Assembly (NCBI RefSeq): GCF_014023275.1
Contig: NZ_CP054698.1
Coordinates: 1,674,001-1,738,000, forward strand
Direction of reading: 5' to 3'
DNA length: 64,000 nt
Source: Nostoc edaphicum CCNP1411
GTDB lineage: Bacteria; Cyanobacteriota; Cyanobacteriia; Cyanobacteriales; Nostocaceae
Below, one piece after another: positions 54,565 through 63,049 of this stretch. The position numbers and the translations under genes were made by a program. The notes under the pieces were generated by a model that had not been told where the DNA came from, searched no databases, and saw only the letters and a list, made by a program, of their open reading frames with translations. The first letter of the stretch is position 1, and each line of letters starts with the position of its first letter.

Positions 54565-55620
54565 TTATTGCAAAGTCCCGCGTTTGATTTGTTCGCTTTC
54601 AATGGCTTCAAATAAGGCGCGAAAGTTTCCTTCCCCAAAACCTTGAGCTTGGAAACGACGCTCAATAAACTCAAAGAAAAATGTCGGCTGCTCAAAAATT
54701 GGCTGAGTAAAAATTTGCAGTAATAAGGGTGCGGGATTTCGTCCCTCTAGGGGAGTATATTCTTGCCAGTCTACGAGAATTTCTTGTTGGGCGATCGCTT
54801 CCAGTTCTAGAGGTGATAGTGTCAGTCCTGGACGCTGTTTCAGCTGTGAATAGTAGGTTTGGGGAACTGAGAGTAAGGATAAACCACTGGCACGAAATTT
54901 AGCGATCGCACTTACAAGATTAGTTGTCCGCAAAGCAATATGCTGAATTCCTGGGCCCCGGTTGACATCTAGAAACTCCTGAATTTGAGAATTTCTGGAA
55001 GCCGGTTCATTAATTGGCAATTGGACGCTACCGTTACGCGAAATCATCACCTGGCTGTGTAAAGCTGAACGATTGGTTTTAATTTTAAATGCTTGCTGTG
55101 GTTGAAAATCTAGGATGTTTTCGTACCAAGCCACAGCACGCTCTAATTCACCAACTGCCACATTCAGCACTACGTGATCTATGGCGGTAAAAGTGTTGTC
55201 ATTTGTCTTTTGTCCTTTGTCAAAAACTAATGACCTTTCTATCAACGTATGAGTGAGTCCACCCCAGGCGGCAATTTTGCCACATTTGAGGAATGCCGTA
55301 CCCACCTGGCGTTCCTGGACGGGTTGTAGGATTGTAGCACCGTGTTTTTGAGCTAGTGCGATCGCAGCTTCTACATCTTCCACAGCAAAAGCGACATCTG
55401 CCACACCAGGTGGATATTGACGCAGAAACTCAGCTACCGGACTTGTAGGTAACAGTGGTGAAGATAGAAAAAAGCATACAGCGCCATTTTGCACCACTTC
55501 TGTACAAGTGTGAAATGAATTGCTGCGATCGGTTACTGGTTGAAAACCAAGATGGTGTACAAACCAATCCCGCCATACTTTGGCATCTTCTACATAGAAA
55601 TGAACGTGATCAATTTTCAT
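54565..55620 (-). CDS. hppD: 4-hydroxyphenylpyruvate dioxygenase
   Basis: A 351-residue two-domain vicinal-oxygen-chelate protein. The iron triad is visible in the C-terminal domain: H149 (AIDHVVLNV), H227 (GIQHIALRT) and E317 (FFFEFIER). The C-terminal FGEGNFRALFEAIE matches the mobile helix that gates the active site. It converts 4-hydroxyphenylpyruvate to homogentisate, the head-group precursor of tocopherol in cyanobacteria, and takes part in tyrosine breakdown. An SDR gene lies 106 bp upstream on the same strand. Confidence 0.9.
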   Translation of the reverse strand: MKIDHVHFYVEDAKVWRDWFVHHLGFQPVTDRSNSFHTCTEVVQNGAVCFFLSSPLLPTSPVAEFLRQYPPGVADVAFAVEDVEAAIALAQKHGATILQPVQERQVGTAFLKCGKIAAWGGLTHTLIERSLVFDKGQKTNDNTFTAIDHVVLNVAVGELERAVAWYENILDFQPQQAFKIKTNRSALHSQVMISRNGSVQLPINEPASRNSQIQEFLDVNRGPGIQHIALRTTNLVSAIAKFRASGLSLLSVPQTYYSQLKQRPGLTLSPLELEAIAQQEILVDWQEYTPLEGRNPAPLLLQIFTQPIFEQPTFFFEFIERRFQAQGFGEGNFRALFEAIESEQIKRGTLQ

Positions 55621-55726
55621 AGATACTGAAAATCCAGCATAAAAGTTTATATATCTGTAAATTTTGCCTTTTTTGCTAGATTTTCACGTCTTTCCTAAGC
55701 AAGAAATATGTAGGCGCACTCCCCCT

Positions 55727-56431
55727 TTAAAAGAACAGATGACTATCAGATTGAATGTTAATTTCCATTGGCACAGCTTGCGGTTCGGCAGAAATGGCAA
55801 AGAAAATAGCATTGGCAGCAGTTTCAGCACTGAGCATTTTTTTCCGGTCTACTTTTAGGTTGACGTTATCCCAAAAAGGAGAATCTACCCCACCAAAGTA
55901 GAATAGCGTGAACTTGATACCAAAACGCTTGAGTTCCTCTGCCATGCACTTGCTAAAACCGACAACACCAAACTTAGAAGCAGAATAAGCTGCTGCCATC
56001 CCCATCGAATGCTTGCCCAAAATTCCTACCACATTACAGATGTGACCAGACTTGCGCTTTTGCATCTCTTCAGCAGCCGCCTGAGTGGTGTAAAAACTGC
56101 CTTTTAAGTTGACATCTAACATCTTGTCTAAATCAGCGGGTTCCAGGCTGTTGTAGGGCTTGAGTATACCAGCACCAGCTGCATTCACTAAAATATCGAT
56201 TTGACCAAACTCAGCGATGGTCTTTTCTATCAAAGTATCTACCTGTTGGGGATCAGTAATATCAGTGGGAACGGTCAAAACTTGCCCTGGTAAATCATTT
56301 GCCAGTGTTGTTAAACGAACCGCATCTCTCGCAGCCAGTACCAACCGGACTCCGGTAGGCGCAAGTTTGTGTGTTAAAGCTGAACCAATACCACCAGTAG
56401 CACCGACAATAACAACGACTTTATCTTGCAT
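55727..56431 (-). CDS. Short-chain dehydrogenase/reductase (SDR)
   Basis: A 234-residue classical SDR. The cofactor motif is GATGGIG (residues 10-16), then NAAG and the catalytic YSASK. The catalytic Ser normally found 13 residues before the Tyr (in a VSS/AG strand) is replaced by Gly in CNVVGILGK. Activity may thus be altered or use the nearby Ser in KHSMG. The cofactor specificity is not clear; an Arg after the second strand (AARDAVRL) suggests NADPH. Substrate is unknown; co-orientation with hppD hints at prenyl-quinone or tyrosine metabolism, only as inference. Confidence 0.8.
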   Translation of the reverse strand: MQDKVVVIVGATGGIGSALTHKLAPTGVRLVLAARDAVRLTTLANDLPGQVLTVPTDITDPQQVDTLIEKTIAEFGQIDILVNAAGAGILKPYNSLEPADLDKMLDVNLKGSFYTTQAAAEEMQKRKSGHICNVVGILGKHSMGMAAAYSASKFGVVGFSKCMAEELKRFGIKFTLFYFGGVDSPFWDNVNLKVDRKKMLSAETAANAIFFAISAEPQAVPMEINIQSDSHLFF

Positions 56432-56512
56432 CGTATTATTTACATTTCTTTACATCTTTTTACATAATACTGAATTACAGGCTCAGGTTGTAAGTAGACA
56501 TCAAGAAAGTAT

Positions 56513-57964
56513 TTACTCGCAGGGTAGTGCTGTTACCTCATATTCCTTGCCATTTGCTTTTAATGTAAATGTGGAAGACGATTTTAGATATTTAAGAAAA
56601 CTAGAACCTAAGTTTAATTTTTTAATAATTGAATTGGGTGATTCTCCGGTAATTTTCCGTAACTCTGAGCCTAGCATAGACACAGATAATTTAGTTTTAG
56701 GAGATTTTCTTTGTATATCTTGAATAACTTTTAATAGTATTTTATCTAATGCTTTTCCATTAGTAACTTTCGCAAAATCTTCTTTTTTAGCTTCTGGAAT
56801 AGATTCTGTAAAAGAGTTATCTAAGACAGAAATGACTTTCTCATTTTCTGGTGAACTCGAATTATCTTGAATATTAATATCACATTTTTCTTGAAATAAC
56901 GTTGCAACATCTACTAACCTGTTTAATTGAGCATTGATTAATTCCTGTTCACTTTTAATTAAATCTTGAATTGGATCAACCACTTTTACTTTTTCCAAGG
57001 ATGGAACTTCTGTTGCCACTGATAATGAATAATGAGTTAATTTGCCAGAATTACGATTTTCTATATGCAAACTTTGCCCTTGTCTACGTACCCAATAGAC
57101 AATCAACCCTTGGTTTTGGAGTTCGTTACATAGGTGAATTAAAATTCCATCGCTAGAACAGACTAATATTTCTTTAACTGTTGGATAAGAGCGTAAAATA
57201 CAAGCACCGAATGCAATCATTTTTGCATCAGCACTATTTTTACCTTCAGGCACATGGACAAGTTGATAGCCCTGACTTTTCACGGCATCTGGAAAACCTC
57301 TCTCTAAATCTCTCTCCTAAAAGGAGAGAGACTTTGAATTTTCCCCTTCCCGCATCGGGAAGGGGGTTAGGGGGTTAGGTTTTTTGTGGACTTTTCCACA
57401 TAACGTGAAAAGTCAGGTTGATAGCCACGGTTTAGTTCAATATCTTGCTTACCAATACTGGGATTTCTCCAGTTAGCAAATGCCATTTTAACTTGGAGAG
57501 GATACTGACAAACACTAGCTAAAAGCTAAAAATAATTCAGAATTAATATCTAATTTTAAGTTTTCTGCATCCAAAAGTAGAAGAGATATTCCTGTTTATA
57601 ACTGATGTTTAACTTCATTTTTTTGCTGAATTTTCAGGATCAATTGGCTGAACATATCAGATTCTAGCCAATCAGGCGATAATATAGCTTGCAGCAGTTT
57701 TTCAGCTAATATAAAACTAAAAGAGCCAAGACTTTTCTCTGCTACTTTTTCTTCTACTAGGTTTTTCACTAAAGAAAATTCCGTCTCTTTAGCCATAGAT
57801 ACTTTACTGTGCCCGTTGCTGTTAGCAAGCAAGTCACTTTTTAAGGAATGAGGAAATACAGGCTCAAGGAATTGTTTACCACAATTTTTGCAGAGGTAAT
57901 TCTGCTGGTCATTGTGACGACCATTTTTATAATATGAAGTAGATTCGCACAGAGGACATTTCAT
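56513..57964 (-). pseudogene. Broken zinc-ribbon / NYN / OST-HTH-like protein gene
   Basis: Read from 57964 down, the pieces join as one gene. A zinc ribbon (CPLCESTSYYKNG…YLCKNCGKQF, like IS1 InsA N-termini) leads a linker to KHQL. A stop (57598-57596) is followed in the same frame by GISLLLLDAENLKLDI, the first NYN strand. A frameshift between 57528 and 57515 precedes QYPLQVKMAFANWRNPSIG. A 147-bp MITE (57271-57417) interrupts ELNRGYQ/LVHVPEGKNSADAKM. The remainder has CSSDGILIHLC and an OST-HTH/LOTUS-like C-terminus (VSMLGSELRKITGES). NYN proteins are PIN-like RNases. The acidic residues (LLDAEN, SAD, SSDG) remain. With three lesions it is a pseudogene; fragments 57964-57596 and 57283-56513 remain open. 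Confidence 0.75.
57271..57417. repeat. 147-bp MITE-like element with 8-bp target duplication
   Basis: Perfect 14-bp inverted ends CCTGACTTTTCACG (57271-57284) and CGTGAAAAGTCAGG (57404-57417). It is flanked by the 8-bp direct repeat TTGATAGC at 57263-57270 and 57418-57425. The core has CTCTCCTAAAAGGAGAG and CCCCTTCCCGCATCGGGAAGGGG hairpins and GGGGGTTAGGGGGTTAGG. It is inserted in the NYN coding region; removing it plus one duplication restores the frame. Confidence 0.9.
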
Positions 57965-58039
57965 CTTGTGATTCAGGTGGTCTAAAAAAGATACCTGTCT
58001 TTAAGTATATAGTATAAAAAAATACTGTCAACGTCAGTT

Positions 58040-58185
58040 AACGTGAGTTCGACAAGTCTTATTTGACCTCTCCCCCAACCCCTCTCCGACACGGAGAGGG
58101 GAGCAAAAAGCTGAATTTTTCGTTGCTCCTCCCTTTCCGTTTCGGAGAGGGAGGCTGGGAGGGAGAGGTTCATCGAACTCACGTT
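58040..58185 (-). repeat. 146-bp MITE-like element, AACGTGAGTTCGA family (copy 2)
   Basis: Same length and sequence as 4837-4982 but inverted, with only scattered differences (for example CCAGT against CAAGT beside one end). It is flanked by CAGTT at 58035-58039 and 58186-58190, a 5-bp target duplication different from that of copy 1. Confidence 0.9.
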
Positions 58186-58210
58186 CAGTTCGTATTGCCC
58201 AACACAAAAA

Positions 58211-58261
58211 AACTCAAAGCAAGCGGAAATTAAATTTAACTCCTCATTTCCGCCTGCTTGC
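58211..58261 (-). terminator. Rho-independent terminator of the 58305 pstB gene
   Basis: On the minus strand a stem GCAAGC(AG)GCGGAAAT / ATTTCCGCTTGC with a 15-nt loop is followed by TTTGAGTTTTTTTG. It lies about 45 bp after the pstB stop and just before the MITE copy. Confidence 0.75.
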
Positions 58262-58304
58262 ACTATTTCATAGCTCTCTGAATAGCTAGAATTTAAGAAA
58301 TACT

Positions 58305-59084
58305 TCAACTAACGCGGGCGAAAACATAGTCACGAGTGCGACAATCCACGGGGTTAGTAAAGATTTTATGTGTAGTACCAAATTCAACCATTTGAGTAAT
58401 ACGATTTTCATTGTTATAAAAGAAAGCCGTAAAATCAGATAGGCGAGTAACTTGCTGCAAATTGTGAGTAACAATCACAATTGTCAACTCAGAGCGTAAG
58501 TTATGGATCAAATGCTCAATTTTCGTACTACCAGCAGGATCAAGACCTGAACAAGGTTCATCCATCAACAAAACATTCGGTTTGACTGCTAAAGCACGAG
58601 CAATACATAATCTTTGTTGTTGACCACCAGAAAGTTCTAAAGCAGATTTGTGCAGCTTATTTTTCACTTCATCCCAAAGTTCGGCAGCTTTAATGGCAGA
58701 TTCAACAATCCCATCTAATTCTACTTTCGGATGCCATCCAACTAATTTCACGCCATAAGCTACATTATCATAAACGCTCATGGGAAAAAGATTTGGCTTG
58801 GGAAAAACCATACTCACTTGGCGACGTAAACGATTGATATTGACACGACGCTCATAAATACTTTGCCCGTAAAATTCTACTCTTCCTTCAACCCTCACAT
58901 CTCCTTCTAATTCAGTCATGCGATTTAACGATTTAAGAAAAGTAGACTTACCACAACCACTAGAACCAATAATTGCCGTGACTTGGTTTTGGTAAATATC
59001 CATTGACACGCCTTCAACTATCTTTTGAGTGTCGTAATAGAAGCTGAAGTTTTTGACTCTGATGGCTGGAATTAGTTTACTCAT
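58305..59084 (-). CDS. pstB: Phosphate ABC transporter ATPase PstB (second paralogue)
   Basis: A 259-residue ABC ATPase of the PstB type. Walker A is GSSGCGKST (40-48), signature LSGGQQQR, Walker B VLLMDEP and H-loop VTHN. At the Q-loop, where PstB has VFQKPNPFP, this protein has VFPKPNLFP, so the Gln that contacts Mg-ATP and couples to the permease is Pro. The Walker B extension is DEPCSGLDP instead of DEPTSALDP. It lies 1.2 kb beyond the pstSCAB run with its own terminator, so it may be separately regulated. It could be a low-activity or regulatory paralogue. Confidence 0.85.
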   Translation of the reverse strand: MSKLIPAIRVKNFSFYYDTQKIVEGVSMDIYQNQVTAIIGSSGCGKSTFLKSLNRMTELEGDVRVEGRVEFYGQSIYERRVNINRLRRQVSMVFPKPNLFPMSVYDNVAYGVKLVGWHPKVELDGIVESAIKAAELWDEVKNKLHKSALELSGGQQQRLCIARALAVKPNVLLMDEPCSGLDPAGSTKIEHLIHNLRSELTIVIVTHNLQQVTRLSDFTAFFYNNENRITQMVEFGTTHKIFTNPVDCRTRDYVFARVS

Positions 59085-60015
59085 ATTCCCAAAACGTGTG
59101 AAACAAAACTTGATTTAGTAAAACAGTACAAATCAGCAATGCTGTTTAACTATGTTACTCCCAAAATGAGATATTCATGGAAATTACGTAGCTATACAGT
59201 AGTCATCCAGCAGATAAGTGGTTAGTAGATATTTATATAATGCCGTGTCCCAAAATTTACTTTTTACAGACATTTTCTACCACCTTCTCCACATTGACTA
59301 ACACCTCTTGGTTAAGGGGGAAAGTAGAAAGATTGCTTGCCCTGAATCGTCATATTTTCATGACTTAACCTTTCTGACAAATTGATAAAAATATTATCAA
59401 TAAAAAGCAAAGGGTATTTCAAAAAGCAAAATTTTATCTCGTTGTTATAATTGTTGCGCTTTGTAAGCCTACTTAATTTAATCATTAGATTAGTACCTCC
59501 TCATGAAAAAGATTAGTCGCTCAAAAATGCCTTACCACTCATGATATTTTTAATTCCATTTTTCTGTTGTTATATTTCAGGTTGAAAATTTTTGATAATA
59601 TTTAGATACCGTGTTTTCTTTTAATTAAAAATATTGGCTCAACTGTTATAAAATGACGATTATGTTTAGCTAAAATAACTTTATTAATTAAATTTTAGAT
59701 GCTTGTTATTCAAGATGATGTAGAAGAATATGTAAAATTCAACAACTATTTTCAGTTTTTGGCAGCTATGTCTGGGTTCAACTAAATCTCGGAACGGGCA
59801 AAATCCCCTTGTTAAATAAAGGTAGGGCAAACTTCCGCTACAGTGTACTAGTTTACTACCATCGTAGGATCTGTGAAAGTTCAAAGTACGGAATGTGGGT
59901 TTGAAATGCTTGTATAGTCTACGTTTTAAGATTTTTTGTTATATCCTCAGCCTCAGAGACTCACTAGATACTTAAAAACTCTAATCATCATTAAATTTAC
60001 TACGAAAATAAAAAA
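59085..60015. other. Intergenic between the two pstB genes
   Basis: About 930 bp of AT-rich DNA with no supported gene; short frames here have no family resemblance or ribosome-binding site. It should hold the promoter of the 58305 gene, but no convincing Pho-box repeat could be delimited. Confidence 0.45.
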
Positions 60016-60046
60016 ATAAAGCGCCTGTCGATCGCAGGCGCTTTAT
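60016..60046 (-). terminator. Rho-independent terminator of pstSCAB
   Basis: A perfect 12-bp stem ATAAAGCGCCTG / CAGGCGCTTTAT with a 7-nt loop. On the minus strand it is followed by TTTTTTATTTT. It is positioned to end the transcript of pstS-pstC-pstA-pstB. Confidence 0.85.
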
Positions 60047-60113
60047 CGCAACTTTTAAGTGATTATCATTCTTAGCTGAACTTGCTCTATTTTCGCAAAA
60101 TGCGATCGCTTTA

Positions 60114-60235
60114 GGGACTTCCAGAAAATAAATTATCCAATTTACTCAGATAATATTTTTCTTTCTCCCCCTGCTCCCTGCTCCCTGCCCCCCTGCCTAC
60201 ACCGCGATAGGATATTTTATTTAGTTGGAAGTCTC
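60114..60235. repeat. MITE-like element, GGGACTTCC family (copy D)
   Basis: A 122-bp element: left end GGGACTTCCAGAAAATAAAT then TATCC; right end GGATATTTTATTTAGTTGGAAGTCTC (quoted as ends). TTA lies at 60111-60113 (as TTA) and 60236-60238, a 3-bp target duplication. The centre is CTCCCTGCTCCCTGC. Same length as 244-365. Confidence 0.75.
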
Positions 60236-60310
60236 TTACCCGCTCGTAGACATCGCTTGAAGGGGCGAGAAACCAGATATAGCAAGCTTTGAGTTTTCTA
60301 TAAAATATTC

Positions 60311-61105
60311 TTATCCAAAACGACCATTCACATAGTCTGCCGTTTGTTGCTTCAAGGGGTGATTAAAAATCTTTTCTGTCCGATCAAATTCCACCAACTC
60401 ACCTAAATACATAAACGCGGTGTAATCAGAAACACGAGCGGCCTGCTGCATATTGTGAGTGACAATCAAAATCGTCACCGTTTCCTTTAATTGATCGATC
60501 AACTCTTCAATGCTGGCGGTAGCTATGGGGTCTAAAGCTGATGTCGGCTCATCAAATAGAACAATCTCAGGGTCAGTCGCCAAAGCGCGGGCGATACACA
60601 ATCGCTGCTGTTGACCACCAGAAAGGTTAAAAGCTAAATCATTCAAGCGATCCTTGACTTCATTCCACAAAGCTGCTTCATGCAAAGCTTTCTCTACTTT
60701 TTCATCAAGGACTGCACGTTTCGATTCACCCCGCACCTTCAAACCATAAGCCACATTTTCGTAAATGGATTTAGGAAAGGGATTAGGTCTTTGAAACACC
60801 ATACTAATCCGCATCCGTACCTCAATTGGGTCAACCTTATTACTGAGCAGGTTAATCCCATCTGGCTCAAGGGTGATTTCCCCTTTATATCTATTTCCAG
60901 GATAGAGGTCATGCATTCGATTAAAACAACGTAACAGAGTGGTTTTACCACATCCAGAAGGGCCAATCAGCGCCGTTACTTGTTTTTCACCCACTGACAT
61001 ATTAATGTCTTTGAGAGCGTGGACTGTTCCACCGTAGTAGAAATTTAGATAATTGACCGAAGCTTTGATGGATTTTTCTAAGGTTGATGATGCAATTTCT
61101 ACCAT
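60311..61105 (-). CDS. pstB: Phosphate ABC transporter ATPase PstB
   Basis: A 264-residue PstB with all canonical motifs: Walker [11 protein letters not shown]-loop [10 protein letters not shown], signature LSGGQQQR, Walker [14 protein letters not shown] and switch His in VTHN. It energises phosphate import through PstC-PstA. Its ATG overlaps the pstA stop by 7 bp (ATGGTAG), showing tight coupling. This is the operon-encoded copy; the paralogue at 58305 differs at the Q-loop. Confidence 0.95.
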   Translation of the reverse strand: MVEIASSTLEKSIKASVNYLNFYYGGTVHALKDINMSVGEKQVTALIGPSGCGKTTLLRCFNRMHDLYPGNRYKGEITLEPDGINLLSNKVDPIEVRMRISMVFQRPNPFPKSIYENVAYGLKVRGESKRAVLDEKVEKALHEAALWNEVKDRLNDLAFNLSGGQQQRLCIARALATDPEIVLFDEPTSALDPIATASIEELIDQLKETVTILIVTHNMQQAARVSDYTAFMYLGELVEFDRTEKIFNHPLKQQTADYVNGRFG

Positions 61106-62022
61106 TTGATTTTTTTGCGTAAACGATAGCGGATATAAATTGCTACAGCGTTCATAGCCAAAGTAATGGCAATTAGAACAATACCTGCTGCTGCTGCATT
61201 CACCTGAAACTCAGCTTGGGGACGAGAGACCCAATCGAACATTTGAATGGGCATAACTGTAAACGGAGCGAGTAACCAAGAGAATGAGATGTAGGGAAAC
61301 TGCCCAGTAATTGGTGGTTCTGGTAAGAAGGCTATAAATGTCAGCGCACCAATGGTAATTAGGGGTGCAGTTTCACCAATAGCTCTTGCCAAGGCAACAA
61401 TAATCCCAGTGAGAATTGTGCCTGTTGAGTAAGGCAAAATATGATCCCAAATCATTTGCCATTTAGAAGCCCCAGTTGCATAGGCAGCTTCACGGATACT
61501 ATTTGGTATAGCACGTAAAGCCTCGCGAGTAGAAACGATCACCACTGGTAAAACCAATAACGCCAAGGTAAAGCCAGCAGTAATAATGCTTCGGCCGAAG
61601 TTGAACCCATAAACAAACACGCCCAAAGCCAAAAGTCCGTAAATAATCGAGGGAACACCAGCTAAGTTGGTGACATTAATTTCAATTACATCAGACAACC
61701 AATTTTTTCGGGCATACTCTTCTAAGTAAATACCTGATGCTATACCAATGGGTATAGCTACTAAAGACGTTACAAACATTACCAAGAGCGTTCCTACCGA
61801 AGCTGAGAGAATACCTGCTTCTTCCGCCCTGCGACTAGGAAACGAAGTCAAAAATTGCCACGAAAGACGTGGAAAACCATCGGTGATTAAATCAAACAAT
61901 AGTGCCAGTAATGTGACAATACCAAACAGCATTGACAATATGCCAATAATGTTGAAAATATATTGCGATCGCTTATTCCGACTAATAGTCTTACGGACTT
62001 CTTGAATATTAAGAGTTGTCAT
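61099..62022 (-). CDS. pstA: Phosphate ABC transporter permease PstA
   Basis: A 307-residue permease with six membrane helices. The EAA-type cytoplasmic loop is [22 protein letters not shown] (in part), followed by [10 protein letters not shown]. It forms the inner-membrane channel with PstC. The ATG at 62022 lies one base after the pstC stop, so translation is coupled; a longer frame to 62064 would overlap pstC. Confidence 0.95.
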   Translation of the reverse strand: MTTLNIQEVRKTISRNKRSQYIFNIIGILSMLFGIVTLLALLFDLITDGFPRLSWQFLTSFPSRRAEEAGILSASVGTLLVMFVTSLVAIPIGIASGIYLEEYARKNWLSDVIEINVTNLAGVPSIIYGLLALGVFVYGFNFGRSIITAGFTLALLVLPVVIVSTREALRAIPNSIREAAYATGASKWQMIWDHILPYSTGTILTGIIVALARAIGETAPLITIGALTFIAFLPEPPITGQFPYISFSWLLAPFTVMPIQMFDWVSRPQAEFQVNAAAAGIVLIAITLAMNAVAIYIRYRLRKKIKW

Positions 62023-62023
62023 A

Positions 62024-62938
62024 TCAATAAATTTCTCGATAGCGCTTGGTGAGAAAATGACCAATGATGTTGAAGACTAAAGTCATTAGCACTAACGTCA
62101 GTCCAACTGCAAAGATGGTCTGATATTCCAGGCTGCCATGAGGTAGGTCGCCGAGACTCACCGATACAATGTAGGCTGTCATTGTAGCGGCTGGTTCCAT
62201 CGGGTTAAGGGTCAGGTTTGGTTGTCCACCCGCAGCAATAGCCACTATCATCGTTTCACCGATCGCACGAGAAATCCCCAAAATGTAAGCCGCAGAGATG
62301 CCAGAAATAGAAGCTGGTAATATGACTCGCAAAGCTGTCTGGAAGCGGGTAGCCCCCATTGCATAAGAAGCCTCGCGTAGATGTGCGGGTACTGTACGCA
62401 TGGCATCTTCGCTCAGGGAACTGACATAAGGAATAATCATAATACCGATGACGAGTCCCGCACTTAACATACTAAAACCAGGTAAATCTGGCAGAATTAC
62501 CTGCAACAAGGGTGTGAGAAATAAGAGCGCAAAATAACCGTAAACTACCGTGGGAATACCCGCCAACAATTCTAAAGCTGGCTTGACAATTTCCCGAAGG
62601 ATGGGTGAAGCAAATTCACTCAAGTAAACAGCAATAATTGTACCTAGTGGTACTGCTACTAATAAAGCAACTAATGTGGTAACTAATGTTCCTGTCATCA
62701 GGGGCAAAATACCGTAATGCTTATCATCAAATAACGGTGTCCATTGAGTATCTGTAAGGAATTCCCATAAAGATACTTTTTGAAAAAATAGAATTGACTC
62801 GTAAAATAAGATACCAAGAATTGCTAATGTAGTTGCCACAGAAGAAAGTGCTGCTAGAAACAAGACAGACTCAATTGCCCGTTCTTGCAAATCACGCACT
62901 AGCTTTCGAGAAAGTTGAGTTTGTTTTGCACTACTCAT
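62024..62938 (-). CDS. pstC: Phosphate ABC transporter permease PstC
   Basis: A 304-residue permease with six membrane helices. TVPAHLREASYAMGATRFQ is the EAA loop and GISRAIGETMIVAIAAG the conserved PstC motif. It pairs with PstA. I chose ATG at 62938; an in-frame GTG at 62980 would add 14 residues. It lies about 110 bp after pstS and before pstA. Confidence 0.95.
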   Translation of the reverse strand: MSSAKQTQLSRKLVRDLQERAIESVLFLAALSSVATTLAILGILFYESILFFQKVSLWEFLTDTQWTPLFDDKHYGILPLMTGTLVTTLVALLVAVPLGTIIAVYLSEFASPILREIVKPALELLAGIPTVVYGYFALLFLTPLLQVILPDLPGFSMLSAGLVIGIMIIPYVSSLSEDAMRTVPAHLREASYAMGATRFQTALRVILPASISGISAAYILGISRAIGETMIVAIAAGGQPNLTLNPMEPAATMTAYIVSVSLGDLPHGSLEYQTIFAVGLTLVLMTLVFNIIGHFLTKRYREIY

Positions 62939-63049
62939 GCTGGGATGCGATCGCTTTTTGTATGATGAATTTAAATACACAAAGAGAGGTACTACACCTC
63001 CCTTTGATGAATGGCAGATTTTGAACTAGTTCAAAAATCACAATTAGGC

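Noticed and set aside
59684..59884. 66-residue minus-strand ORF between the pstB genes
   Set aside because: No ribosome-binding site, skewed composition and no family resemblance.
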